From positions 33,046 through 97,045 of the forward strand of contig WQSX01000003.1 of the NCBI GenBank assembly GCA_009787625.1: 64,000 nt of DNA, given 5' to 3'. The DNA is from Oscillospiraceae bacterium (GTDB lineage Bacteria > Bacillota > Clostridia > Oscillospirales > Oscillospiraceae). The number at the start of each line of letters is the position of its first letter. Position 1 is the first letter of the stretch. The position numbers were made by a program, and so were the translations under genes. The notes under the pieces are model-generated. The model had not been told where the DNA came from and made no database searches. It worked only from the letters and a program-made list of their open reading frames with translations. This document shows positions 51,091 through 59,996 of the stretch, piece after piece.

Positions 51091-52461
51091 ATGAAAAAAA
51101 TACTAATTCCACTACTTCTGGCATCGCTTTTGCTTATCGCCGCGTGCGCCGCAGATGCACCGGGCGATGTTGCAACGCCGGCTGCCCCCGCAGCACCTGC
51201 AGATCCGACGACACCTGCGGATGACACAGAAGACGCACCCCCACCAGCAGACACCACAGAGGACCCCATTACACTGACATTTTGGATTAATGACGGTAGC
51301 CCCCAATGGATGGAAGTTTGGGACACTGTGCGTGACAACTTTGCAGATGTTGCACCTCACATCACGATTGAAAATCACGGAGTTCCGTGGGCTGATGCAC
51401 CTAATGTATTCAATGTTGCCGCAGCAACAGGCACACTACCTGACATGGCACATGTCGCGAATCTCATCCATACGAACATGATTAACCTTGGTGTCGTGCG
51501 AAATGTGGACGACTTATTTGCAACATATGAGGGAGCAGATAACTTGCTTGTATCACATTTTGAGTTTGTCAGGGGAATGAATCAGGTAGAAGATGGTCTG
51601 TGGGGATTCCCAATGTTCGGAACCTCTCATCAATTTTGGTATCGCACGGATATGTTTGAGTCAGCCGGCATTACTGAATTCCCCACCACATGGGATGAAT
51701 GGTTCGACGCAGTTGAAGCAACTACACGCGACGGTCACTTTGGATTCAGTTTTCGGGGAGGTCCGGGTGGTTGGAATGTAATGCTTGCATTCATGATGGC
51801 ATATACAGACACCGTAGATTTCTTTGATGCAAACGGAGTTTCTTTCTTAAGACGCCCCGAAGCTCTTGAAGCACTTACACGCTACATAGGCATTTTTCTC
51901 AACAATCAAGCTCCGCCTACAGCAGTCGGCAACGGATATACAGAGATGATAGCAGAAGTTACATCACACAACGCTGCAATTGTCTATCATCACCTACAAT
52001 CAGCTGAACTTTTACGCGAACACCTTGCAGAAGATCTAATTGGGTATGGTTGGATTCCACTTAATTCAAACGGCCGCAGAATCAAATTTGATGATCCCCA
52101 GTGCATTGCTATTTTCAATACAGCTGCAGAAGAGAATATGCAGGCAATCTTTGAATATATCCGTTTCTTGTGGACTCCTGAGCAACAGTTTGAAATCGTC
52201 AGCCGTGCCGGCGGCGTTCCCACTAACATAAACACCACTGTTGACGACCCGTTCATTATGATGGCTCTTGTGCAAGATAGCGATCCTGCAACAGTTTCAA
52301 CAAGATTTCCATCTTACATACCGGGCTTTGGTCCTTTCACAAACGAAGTGCTGTCACCAAACCTTCAAGCTATGATGCTTGGAGAACTCGACCCTGCTGT
52401 CGCGATTGCGCAGTGGGCGGATGATCTGGAAGCTATGCTCGCTGAGTTTTTGGCAGGCTAG
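51091..52461 (+). CDS. Extracellular sugar-binding lipoprotein, family 1
   Basis: A 456-residue solute-binding protein. The signal peptide ends in LIAAC (Cys19), followed by an alanine/proline/aspartate/threonine linker of about 38 residues and the binding domain beginning ITLTFWINDGSPQWMEVWD. Family landmarks are MFGTSHQFWYRTDMFESAGI and TWDEWFDAVEATT. AAGGAG precedes the ATG. A strong hairpin follows the gene. The ligand may be an acidic sugar or glycoside, judged from the dehydratase and KduD genes downstream. Confidence 0.9.
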   Translation: MKKILIPLLLASLLLIAACAADAPGDVATPAAPAAPADPTTPADDTEDAPPPADTTEDPITLTFWINDGSPQWMEVWDTVRDNFADVAPHITIENHGVPWADAPNVFNVAAATGTLPDMAHVANLIHTNMINLGVVRNVDDLFATYEGADNLLVSHFEFVRGMNQVEDGLWGFPMFGTSHQFWYRTDMFESAGITEFPTTWDEWFDAVEATTRDGHFGFSFRGGPGGWNVMLAFMMAYTDTVDFFDANGVSFLRRPEALEALTRYIGIFLNNQAPPTAVGNGYTEMIAEVTSHNAAIVYHHLQSAELLREHLAEDLIGYGWIPLNSNGRRIKFDDPQCIAIFNTAAEENMQAIFEYIRFLWTPEQQFEIVSRAGGVPTNINTTVDDPFIMMALVQDSDPATVSTRFPSYIPGFGPFTNEVLSPNLQAMMLGELDPAVAIAQWADDLEAMLAEFLAG

Positions 52462-52471
52462 TAACTAAGAC

Positions 52472-52513
52472 TCCCTTCGTGCAGAAACGTCAAATATACT
52501 CTGCACGAAGGGA
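52472..52513 (+). promoter_or_regulatory. Intercistronic hairpin after the binding-protein gene
   Basis: TCCCTTCGTGCAGA and TCTGCACGAAGGGA are perfect 14-bp arms around a 14-nt loop, followed by TTATATGTTTTG. It lies between the binding-protein and MalF-like genes. Such stems commonly stabilise the upstream message or terminate part of the transcripts, giving more binding protein than permease. Confidence 0.75.
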
Positions 52514-52536
52514 TTATATGTTTTGAGAGGTACGAC

Positions 52537-53454
52537 ATGAGTACTACAGTCATAGCAACAAAAAAAAAGAAGCTAAAATTAAAGCATTTTGAGCCATATA
52601 TTCTACTCATTCCTGCTGTTATCTTAATCGCTACGCTTATTTTGTTTCCAATAGGACGGACTTTTGCTTATTCTTTTCAAGAGCTCAACTTACTCAGACC
52701 AAACAGATATGGGTTTGTCGGGTTTGATAATTTTCGTGCCTTAGCAGACGATGTAATCTTTCACACTGCTTTGCAAAACAGTATTTTTATAACCGTAATC
52801 GTTGTATTTTTTCAGTTTCTCATAGGACTCACTATGGCACTTTTGATGAAAAATATGAAGCGCTGCCGCGGTTTTTACCGCGCAATGGTTTTTGCACCTT
52901 GGGCGGTTTCAGGCATTTTAGTTGCTGTTTTATGGCGAATGATTTTTTCCGGCACCACCGGTGTTGCAAACGATTTAATGTTGAGATCCGGTTTAATAGA
53001 GACTGCAATCCCATGGGGTGCCAATGGTCAAACTGCAATGATTATGGTTATTGTGGCATCTGTATGGCGCGGAATTCCGTTCTTTGCGATAACGATTATG
53101 GCTACACTGACAACCATCCCTGAAGAGTTATACGAGTCGGCGCGTATTGATGGTGGTGGCGCAATTAGGTTATTTTTCAGTATTACAATGCCTTTTTTGC
53201 GCGAAACAATCGTTTTGACAACCATGCTCCGTTTTATATGGACATTTAATGATGTTGACCTGGTATTTGCACTCACAGCAGGTGGACCTAACAATGCAAC
53301 GTTGACCTTGCCGGTTTATGTCACACGCACTGCGGTTGAACATTTAAATTTCGGATATGGTTCAACTCTGGCAATCGCTCTTGCAGGCGTATTGCTTGTA
53401 TTCTCAATTATTTATCTGCAGCTCGGCAGAACTAACGATGACTTTTCAGCATAG
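52537..53454 (+). CDS. CUT1 ABC importer permease, MalF/UgpA-like
   Basis: A 305-residue six-helix permease preceded by a lysine-rich cytoplasmic start (KKKKLKLKHFEPY). It has FSFQEL-type first-loop residues, the EAA loop LYESARIDGGGAIRLFFSITMPFL and LTAGGPNNATLTLPVYVTRTA. GAGAGG precedes the ATG. It pairs with the permease at 50167. Confidence 0.9.
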   Translation: MSTTVIATKKKKLKLKHFEPYILLIPAVILIATLILFPIGRTFAYSFQELNLLRPNRYGFVGFDNFRALADDVIFHTALQNSIFITVIVVFFQFLIGLTMALLMKNMKRCRGFYRAMVFAPWAVSGILVAVLWRMIFSGTTGVANDLMLRSGLIETAIPWGANGQTAMIMVIVASVWRGIPFFAITIMATLTTIPEELYESARIDGGGAIRLFFSITMPFLRETIVLTTMLRFIWTFNDVDLVFALTAGGPNNATLTLPVYVTRTAVEHLNFGYGSTLAIALAGVLLVFSIIYLQLGRTNDDFSA

Positions 53455-53500
53455 TTTTATGCTACATATATGCTATAAAAATAGATAGGAGAATGAATTA

Positions 53501-54655
53501 ATGGATTATCAAAGCCGATACGATGAAACTTTTAAATTTACACATGCAGTCATATACTCACTTTATCCGATTCCGATGGATGCGCCTTTTTATGACTCTA
53601 CAATGGGACCCTTTGACACGACAAAGATTCTCTATTGGATGGAGCTCTACGATGAAGATGGATTTATGGGACAATCACCTGTTGGCAGAAACATGCTCAC
53701 GGATGTGCTTCCCCATGTTCTCACGGGCAAAAGAGAGAGTTATAGCGAAATATACAAGCGTATATACTGGCTCAACCGCAATTACGGTTTCCAATCAGGA
53801 TCCTTTGCAGATGTGGGCTATTTTGATCGAATAATGCTTGATATACTTTCCAAACGAAAAGGAAAACCTTTGCACCGCTATCTTGGCGCAACACGCGATT
53901 GGGTGCATGTCTATGGCAGTGCACACGGCATAAATACTACTATAGACGAACTTTTGACTGAAGCACAGTCTATTAAAGATTTGGGATACACTGTTTATAA
54001 GATGAAGGTAGGCACAGACTGGGGACGAGATAAGCAAACAGACGCTGATCGTGTACGGCTTGTCCGTGAGCTCATAGGGTCGGATGCAAAGCTTGCGGTG
54101 GACGCAAATCAAGTTTGGACAGCGGATGAAGCTATGGAGTTTTTTGAACTCATAGAAAAATATGATATCTGTTGGTATGAAGAACCTGTCCATTCCCATG
54201 AGATTGTTGAGCTTGAAAAAATATGCAAACTATGCCCTGTTCCTGTTTCTATGGGTGAATCTCTCAGGAGCAGCCACTTTTTTAAAGTTTATGCCGATGC
54301 CGGGGCTAAAATGCTCCAAGGCAACGAGATGTTTCACGGATTTGACGACTGGCTCAAAGTTCGCGAACTAGCCAAGGAGCGTGGTCTCTGGTTCAGTGGT
54401 GGTGGCTTACCTGTTCACTGTGCATACATGGCTACATCGGACGAAAAGTGTTATCAAGAGCATCTCAAACCCACGAATGACCCTGTTATGCGCTATATGC
54501 TGATAAAGCCTGAGGAGAAAAATGGCAAATTCATAATTCCGGATACTCCGGGCGTTCCGATGACACCGGATTGGGATAAGCTTCACGGAGACAATTATGT
54601 AGAGAGTATAAATTACTATTATCCAACTGAAAATTCAAACTATAGGCAGATTTAA
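53501..54655 (+). CDS. Mandelate racemase/enolase-superfamily sugar-acid dehydratase
   Basis: A 384-residue enolase-superfamily protein. The acid/base KxK pair is visible in VYKMKVG (Lys167, Lys169), metal ligands are Asp201 in AVDANQVW, Glu227/228 in WYEEPV and Glu in SMGES, and a His stands in GGLPVHCAYM. The family dehydrates aldonic acids to 2-keto-3-deoxy acids. AGGAG precedes the ATG. It follows the importer permease by 46 nt and precedes a D-2-hydroxyacid dehydrogenase, zinc dehydrogenase and KduD, a setting that supports a sugar-acid substrate. The exact acid is unknown and a racemase activity is not excluded. Confidence 0.85.
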   Translation: MDYQSRYDETFKFTHAVIYSLYPIPMDAPFYDSTMGPFDTTKILYWMELYDEDGFMGQSPVGRNMLTDVLPHVLTGKRESYSEIYKRIYWLNRNYGFQSGSFADVGYFDRIMLDILSKRKGKPLHRYLGATRDWVHVYGSAHGINTTIDELLTEAQSIKDLGYTVYKMKVGTDWGRDKQTDADRVRLVRELIGSDAKLAVDANQVWTADEAMEFFELIEKYDICWYEEPVHSHEIVELEKICKLCPVPVSMGESLRSSHFFKVYADAGAKMLQGNEMFHGFDDWLKVRELAKERGLWFSGGGLPVHCAYMATSDEKCYQEHLKPTNDPVMRYMLIKPEEKNGKFIIPDTPGVPMTPDWDKLHGDNYVESINYYYPTENSNYRQI

Positions 54656-54714
54656 TCGTCAAAATATGATATTATTAGTCTTCAGCATGATAAAAGAAAG
54701 GCATGATATAGCTT

Positions 54715-55671
54715 ATGGCACATAAAATTGTAATAGCTGACTGCGACCATAACGATATTGATATTGAAAAAGTCATATTATCTGAGAATGGGCTTGATTG
54801 TGACTGGCGAAAGTGTATCACCGAAGATGAACTAATCAAAGGTTGCACTGATGCGAGCGTACTCATCATTCAGTATGCAAAGGTGACTCGCCGGGTTATG
54901 GAAAAACTTCCCGATTTGAAATTAGTTATCCGTTATGGTGTTGGTTATGATACTGTTGATGTGCCGGCTGCGATGGAATTGGGTATAGAGGTCTGTAACG
55001 TGCCTGATTATGGTACAAACGAAGTTGCTGACCACGCCCTCGCCCACACGCTGTGTCTGCTTCGCAAGCTGTACAAAACCAACTCCGATATAAGATCCGG
55101 CGAGTGGAACTTCATAAGCACAATGCCCATAAGGCGCATTAACTGCCTGACAGTCGGTGTTATCGGATTTGGACGCATTGGTAAGCAGTATGCAAAGCGA
55201 ATGGAAGCATTTGGGGCAAAAATAATTGCCTATGATGTGAGGGAGGTAGAAGCGCCATCTTACGTCTCCCTTGTGAGCTTTGACGAGCTTTTGTCGGCTT
55301 CAGACATCATCTCTATCCACTGCCCGGCAGACAATAATCTTAATCTCATCGGAGAAAAAGAATTTGAGTCAATGAAAGATGGTGTTTATCTCATAAATGT
55401 CTCTCGTGGTGGGATTATTGACGAAGAAGCTCTTGACAATGCACTTTCATCAGGCAAGGTTGCAGGTTGTGGGCTGGATGTTGCTTTAAAAGAACCGCTA
55501 CCTTCCAATCATCCTTTACTACGCCACGAAAACCTGACCGTCAGCCCGCATATGGCTTGGTATTCAGAAGATTCGGCACAAGAATTAAAGCGAAAAGTAG
55601 CGTTGGAAGCGACACGTTTTGTCAAAGGGGAAAGCGTGCTGTATTCGGTTATTACAAATTCAACAAATTAA
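54715..55671 (+). CDS. D-isomer-specific 2-hydroxyacid dehydrogenase (CtBP-like)
   Basis: A 318-residue NAD-dependent dehydrogenase. The N-terminal half includes LVIRYGVGYDTVDVPAAMELG and VADHALAHTLCLLR; the Rossmann motif is GVIGFGRIGKQYA, the catalytic Arg is in INVSRGGIIDEEAL, the Glu in ALKEPLP and the His in VSPHMAW. It resembles the CtBP/SerA-like group. It reduces 2-keto acids or oxidises 2-hydroxy acids, fitting the product of the dehydratase or a glyoxylate/hydroxypyruvate step. Confidence 0.88.
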   Translation: MAHKIVIADCDHNDIDIEKVILSENGLDCDWRKCITEDELIKGCTDASVLIIQYAKVTRRVMEKLPDLKLVIRYGVGYDTVDVPAAMELGIEVCNVPDYGTNEVADHALAHTLCLLRKLYKTNSDIRSGEWNFISTMPIRRINCLTVGVIGFGRIGKQYAKRMEAFGAKIIAYDVREVEAPSYVSLVSFDELLSASDIISIHCPADNNLNLIGEKEFESMKDGVYLINVSRGGIIDEEALDNALSSGKVAGCGLDVALKEPLPSNHPLLRHENLTVSPHMAWYSEDSAQELKRKVALEATRFVKGESVLYSVITNSTN

Positions 55672-55685
55672 GGAGCTGATACTTT

Positions 55686-56708
55686 GTGAAAGCAATAATA
55701 TTAAAAGCCCCAAAAACAGTAAATTTCTGCGAAACTGCAGATCCGGAAATCCGTGACGGCTTTGTGAAAGTGAAGGTTGCTTTTGCCGGAATCTGCGGCG
55801 GTGATGTCAATGTTTACAATGGCACCCACCCACGCGCAAAGCCTCCGCTCATTATGGGGCACGAGATGTCCGGAACCATCGCAGAAGGTCACCCCACGCT
55901 CCCTGTTGGCACACCTGTAACAGTTAATCCTTTAATCATGTGTGGTGAATGCTTGCAATGCAAAACGGGCAACAAACATGTGTGTAAAACTCTCAAACTT
56001 TATGGAATCGACCGAGATGGTGCAATGGGACAGTACATGCTTGTTCCGACTCATAGTGTCGTCGCACTTTCGGACAAACTAAGCTTAAAGACCGGAGCGC
56101 TTGTTGAGCCTGTTGCGATAGCAGTACACGCTACACGAGAGACTGACTACAGGCCGGGCGACAATGCTCTTATATTCGGTGCCGGTCCTATCGGTCTTGC
56201 AATGGGGTTAACTCTTCGCGCATTCGGCTGCACAAATCTTGCTATCGTAGAAATAAATAAAAAAAGGCTCGAATTTGCCAAAAATTTGGGTTTTGACACG
56301 CTTGACCCTGAAAGCTGCGATATTGTAACCAAAGTGTTGGAGCGCACACAAGGCAACGGTGCAGACCATGTTTATGACTGCGCCGGGCACCAATCTATTG
56401 CAGATATTCTTCCACAGGTTGTGCGAATAAAAGGAAAAATTACCATTGTCGCTCATTATAAAAAGCCACCTGCCATGGATTTTGTTTTAGGCATGTTTAA
56501 AGAGTTTTCGATACATTTTGTGCGTGTCTACAGGGACGAGGACTACACTATCGCCGCTGATTTGCTTGCCGAAGAACCCGCCTTCGAAAAACTCGTGACA
56601 GACGTCCTCAGCCCACAAAACCCACAAAAAGGCTTTGATAAGATTCTCGACCCTACTACCGACTCTGTAAAAATTCTATTCGACTTCGCACTCGCTCTTC
56701 CTGCATAA
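55686..56708 (+). CDS. Zinc-dependent alcohol dehydrogenase
   Basis: A 340-residue MDR dehydrogenase. The catalytic site motif is AGICGGDVNVYNG (Gly-Gly-Asp rather than the usual Gly-Ser-Asp), followed by GHEMSG; the structural-zinc cysteines are in CGECLQCKTGNKHVC; the NAD motif is IFGAGPIGL. The start is GTG with AAGGAG 10 nt upstream. It lies 14 nt after the hydroxyacid dehydrogenase. It may oxidise a sugar or uronate before dehydration. Confidence 0.87.
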   Translation: MKAIILKAPKTVNFCETADPEIRDGFVKVKVAFAGICGGDVNVYNGTHPRAKPPLIMGHEMSGTIAEGHPTLPVGTPVTVNPLIMCGECLQCKTGNKHVCKTLKLYGIDRDGAMGQYMLVPTHSVVALSDKLSLKTGALVEPVAIAVHATRETDYRPGDNALIFGAGPIGLAMGLTLRAFGCTNLAIVEINKKRLEFAKNLGFDTLDPESCDIVTKVLERTQGNGADHVYDCAGHQSIADILPQVVRIKGKITIVAHYKKPPAMDFVLGMFKEFSIHFVRVYRDEDYTIAADLLAEEPAFEKLVTDVLSPQNPQKGFDKILDPTTDSVKILFDFALALPA

Positions 56709-56747
56709 GATTGCAAAAACGACAACATTCGAAGGGGATGGTTAAAT

Positions 56748-57503
56748 TTGAATAATTTATTTGATTTAAGTAATAAAACAGCCATTGTCACCGGTGGAAG
56801 CCGTGGGCTTGGTCTGGCTATTTCCCTAGGGCTCGCAGAGTGTGGCGCAAATATCGCAACAGTGTCCAGAGAAGCTTCCGCTGAGCTTGAGAATAACATT
56901 TCTAAATTTGGCACGCAGGTTAAGTCTTATACCCTTGACTTGCAAAATTTTGATGGTTACGATGATTTTATCTCGCGGGTGCTCTCAGATTTTGGTTCTA
57001 TAGACATTTTAGTCAACAACGCAGGTGTCCAGCGCAGGCACCCGGTTCTTGAGTTTCCTCCTAATGATTTTGACTTTGTTTTAGATGTCAATTTAAAAGC
57101 CCCGTTTTTGCTTTGCCAGAAAGCTGCCAAAGTAATGATAGATAAAGGATACGGCAAAATAATAAATATTGCATCACTACTGTCATTTCAAGGAGGGCTC
57201 ACTGTGCCCGCATACACTGCAAGTAAGTCTGCAGTTCTTGGATTTACAAAAGCTATGTCAAATGAGTGGGCAAAACTGGGCATCAATGTCAATTGCATTG
57301 CCCCCGGTTATTTTGCAACTGATATGAATGAAGCTCTTTTGGCCGACGAAAATCGAAACCGTCAAATCTTGGAACGAATTCCTAAAGGTCGGTGGGGCAC
57401 TCCCGAAGATATTGCCGGTGCCGCTATTTTCCTGGCATCAAAGGCTTCAGACTATATAAGTGGAACAACAATTGTCGTTGACGGTGGTTGGATGGGAAGG
57501 TAA
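56748..57503 (+). CDS. kduD: KduD-like 2-dehydro-3-deoxy-D-gluconate 5-dehydrogenase
   Basis: A 251-residue SDR that matches remembered KduD proteins closely in its second half: KIINIASLLSFQGGLTVP with the catalytic Ser, YTASKSAVLG (Tyr, Lys), NEWAKLGINVNCIAPGYFAT, RIPKGRWGTPEDI and VDGGWMGR. The cofactor motif is TGGSRGLGL. KduD interconverts 3-deoxy-D-glycero-2,5-hexodiulosonate and 2-keto-3-deoxygluconate in uronate breakdown. The start is TTG with AAGGGG 10 nt upstream. No KduI, KdgK or KdgA gene is in the window. Confidence 0.85.
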   Translation: MNNLFDLSNKTAIVTGGSRGLGLAISLGLAECGANIATVSREASAELENNISKFGTQVKSYTLDLQNFDGYDDFISRVLSDFGSIDILVNNAGVQRRHPVLEFPPNDFDFVLDVNLKAPFLLCQKAAKVMIDKGYGKIINIASLLSFQGGLTVPAYTASKSAVLGFTKAMSNEWAKLGINVNCIAPGYFATDMNEALLADENRNRQILERIPKGRWGTPEDIAGAAIFLASKASDYISGTTIVVDGGWMGR

Positions 57504-57508
57504 TTTAA

Positions 57509-58204
57509 GTGGCATACAGCGTAGTACTCTGTGATGACAATAAAAATATCAGAGCATTTTTGCGCTTTGTTCTCTCAGAGCAGCACAACATAGATTTTGT
57601 TGCCGAGGGAGAAAACGGAAGCGATGCTGTACGGCTTTGCCGCGAGCTAAGCCCCGCGTTACTTTTAATCGACATTGAGATGGCTACGAAAACAGATGGC
57701 ATAGATGCAATTGAAGAAATCCGCACTTTTAATTCCGAGATAAAAATTATTGTTATCACCGTTTACGATAATGACGATTTCGTTATAGATGCTTTTGCAC
57801 GCGGTGCTGACAATTTTTTGTTAAAAGACCAAACTCCTGATGAGATTCTGGCTATCATAGACAGTACAATTAACGGTCAGTCAAACATTTCTCAAATAGT
57901 TGCGCAAAAGCTAAAAAACTATATAGCCCGTAATGTGCACAAGAAAAATACAAATGAAACCAATTACATTGAGTCCGTGCGAATTCTTTCTCTACTCACA
58001 AACACTGAACTTGACATTTTAATCTTACTCAGGCAGGGGTTGACTCGGAAAGAAATTTCCGATATAAAAATGGTAGAGCTCGGTACTATAAAAACCCATA
58101 TCACCAATCTTTTAAAAAAGTTTGAGAACAATCGCTCTTCTGACTTAATCAAATATCTTGAAAATATGGGCTTTTTTGATTTTCTGGACACGATAAGAAG
58201 ATAG
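57509..58204 (+). CDS. Response regulator, NarL/LuxR type
   Basis: A 231-residue regulator. The receiver domain has the acidic pair Asp9/Asp10, phospho-acceptor Asp55 in LLLIDIEM, Thr84 and Lys106; the C-terminal helix-turn-helix is LLTNTELDILILLRQGLTRKEISDI with TIKTHITNLL. The start is GTG, 5 nt after the kduD stop, so it is part of the sugar-acid operon. It probably regulates the importer operon with the kinase encoded next. Confidence 0.9.
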   Translation: MAYSVVLCDDNKNIRAFLRFVLSEQHNIDFVAEGENGSDAVRLCRELSPALLLIDIEMATKTDGIDAIEEIRTFNSEIKIIVITVYDNDDFVIDAFARGADNFLLKDQTPDEILAIIDSTINGQSNISQIVAQKLKNYIARNVHKKNTNETNYIESVRILSLLTNTELDILILLRQGLTRKEISDIKMVELGTIKTHITNLLKKFENNRSSDLIKYLENMGFFDFLDTIRR

Positions 58205-58251
58205 GAATGCAAGTCCCTCGATGCAACTAGTATTTACTAGCGGAGAGTTTT

Positions 58252-59754
58252 ATGCTTATAATTTCTTCTCTACTGGTTTTCTTGATTTCAATATCTGTAA
58301 TAACAATATTTACCATCCGCTCTTATATAAAAAACAAAGCCGAGAGTGGGTGCTTGATTGTTGCGATAATCGGCTTCAATTTGACAAGCCTATCTATTTG
58401 CTTGTACTACGCATTTCACAGAAGCAGTAACTACATTCTAAATAGATTTTTGTTTTTGCAACAAGACGTGCTTGTTTTTTTGCGGCAGTATAGAATGTCT
58501 CTGATTGAAGTCAGCAACTTGTTAAATGCGGGGCGACTTTTATTCATTGTTGGGATATATTGTTTTGTGGCGTTGATTATTGACCGAAAGTTGAGTTTCA
58601 AAAAGGATGCTATTCTAATTTTTCCTTTAATTTTCATTATTTTGAATATCAGCCCAATTTACATATTTTTCATTCGTCTGCTGAGGACTTTTTCGCCTTC
58701 TTTGTTTCACTATGCACTCAATGCATTCGATAACTTCGGGACTATCAGCTTGATTGCAGCTTTAGTTAGTCTTACAATTAGACTTATTTTTTATTATTTT
58801 CAAAGCGACAATCCCAGGCTAAAAAGAAGTGTTCTTTTGCTTATTGTTGGGCTTGTTCTTGTTTGGGTCGGATATGTTTTCATTTTTGACCTTACTCCGA
58901 CTTCAATGGCTAATGTCTTTAGAGCATCACTTTCTTTGGACGCTTTTACAAGAGTTGCCATGACCGCCCAGCTTCAAGGGCTTTTACCCGGATTAATTGC
59001 ATTTTCTATTTTTATAATAGTTTTTTCATATCTGCTTTTGATTTTTTCTTCGTTGGATGTTCTGCGCCATCACAACCAGCAGAAAGTAGGCAACATAACT
59101 TTCAATAAAAATATCAGCATTAGTAACGTTCAGAGCCTTATACCCTTTCTGCACACTTTGAAAAATCATTTAGTGTCACTTCATCAGTTTGAAAGCATAA
59201 TGACTAAAGAGAACTTTGATGAAACCCAGCCTATGGTGAAGTCTATTTCAAAAGAAATTTCTGACATCGTAGATAATATTTACGATAATTCATGTGAGAT
59301 TAAACTCTTCATTGTCAGATGTGATGTCTGCGAGTGCTTATCTAATGCTATAGAAAGCGTACAATTTACCAATGATATAACGATACACTTCGAGCACAGC
59401 GGACCAATATATGCAATGGTAGACCCTAAAAACATTTGCCACGCTTTTGAAAATATTTTGCTCAACAGTGCCGATGCCTGTAGTACACGCGAGGAAGGCG
59501 AGATAAAAATAGTAATAAGCGAAAAAGCACGTTTTGTGAAGATAATTATTTCGGATAATGGCATTGGCATCGCTAAAGAGAATCTAAATCATATCTTCAA
59601 TCCATTCTTCAGCTCAAAGCAAAATTCTCAAAGCTGGGGCATGGGGCTTTACCATGTATCGCAAGTAATTAAAGCTCACAGCGGCTGGATAAAATACAAA
59701 AGCGAGCCCGGTGTAGGAACAGATGCAGTAATATTTATTCCTACCGGGAAATGA
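58252..59754 (+). CDS. Membrane sensor histidine kinase
   Basis: A 500-residue kinase. About seven to eight membrane segments fill residues 1-265 with short loops and no large outside domain, so the signal is probably sensed in or at the membrane. The likely phospho-acceptor is His301 in FLHTLKNHLVSL; the ATPase domain has the N box FENILLNSADAC, G1 ISDNGIGI, F box IFNPFFSSK and G2 WGMGLYHV. It follows the response regulator by 47 nt. The multi-helix sensor resembles 7TM-type receptors, but no named domain is recognised. An IS remnant begins right after its stop. Confidence 0.87.
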   Translation: MLIISSLLVFLISISVITIFTIRSYIKNKAESGCLIVAIIGFNLTSLSICLYYAFHRSSNYILNRFLFLQQDVLVFLRQYRMSLIEVSNLLNAGRLLFIVGIYCFVALIIDRKLSFKKDAILIFPLIFIILNISPIYIFFIRLLRTFSPSLFHYALNAFDNFGTISLIAALVSLTIRLIFYYFQSDNPRLKRSVLLLIVGLVLVWVGYVFIFDLTPTSMANVFRASLSLDAFTRVAMTAQLQGLLPGLIAFSIFIIVFSYLLLIFSSLDVLRHHNQQKVGNITFNKNISISNVQSLIPFLHTLKNHLVSLHQFESIMTKENFDETQPMVKSISKEISDIVDNIYDNSCEIKLFIVRCDVCECLSNAIESVQFTNDITIHFEHSGPIYAMVDPKNICHAFENILLNSADACSTREEGEIKIVISEKARFVKIIISDNGIGIAKENLNHIFNPFFSSKQNSQSWGMGLYHVSQVIKAHSGWIKYKSEPGVGTDAVIFIPTGK

Positions 59755-59760
59755 ATATAC

Positions 59761-59994
59761 CTAATCTTGCAAGCAGTACGAAAGCGCAAGCATATTCTCA
59801 CGCAACTTCATATCTTGCGTGTTTTGCTTCTCTCGTAGTTGCGTATAGTAGAATCTTAAGTAGCGTGACAGGGTTTGTTGCAGGCTTTTGTATGCTCTCA
59901 ATAATGCGCTATATTCCATCTCCTCCACTATTTCGTCTAAGAGTCGTGCACTGTCATCCGCAGCTATTACTTTTTTTGCAAAAACCTCATCAAT
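59761..59994 (-). pseudogene. Decayed N-terminal fragment of an IS1182-family transposase
   Basis: Read on the minus strand, one frame gives ADDSARLLDEIVEEMEYSAL, then a shifted frame gives KPATNPVTLLKILLYA, then the first frame returns with KLRENMLALSYCLQD. Together these follow the N-terminal DUF772 region of IS1182/IS5-like DDE transposases. Frameshifts and a missing C-terminal domain show that it is inactive. It lies directly between the histidine-kinase stop and the zeta-toxin gene and marks an old insertion. Confidence 0.6.
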
Positions 59995-59996
59995 TT

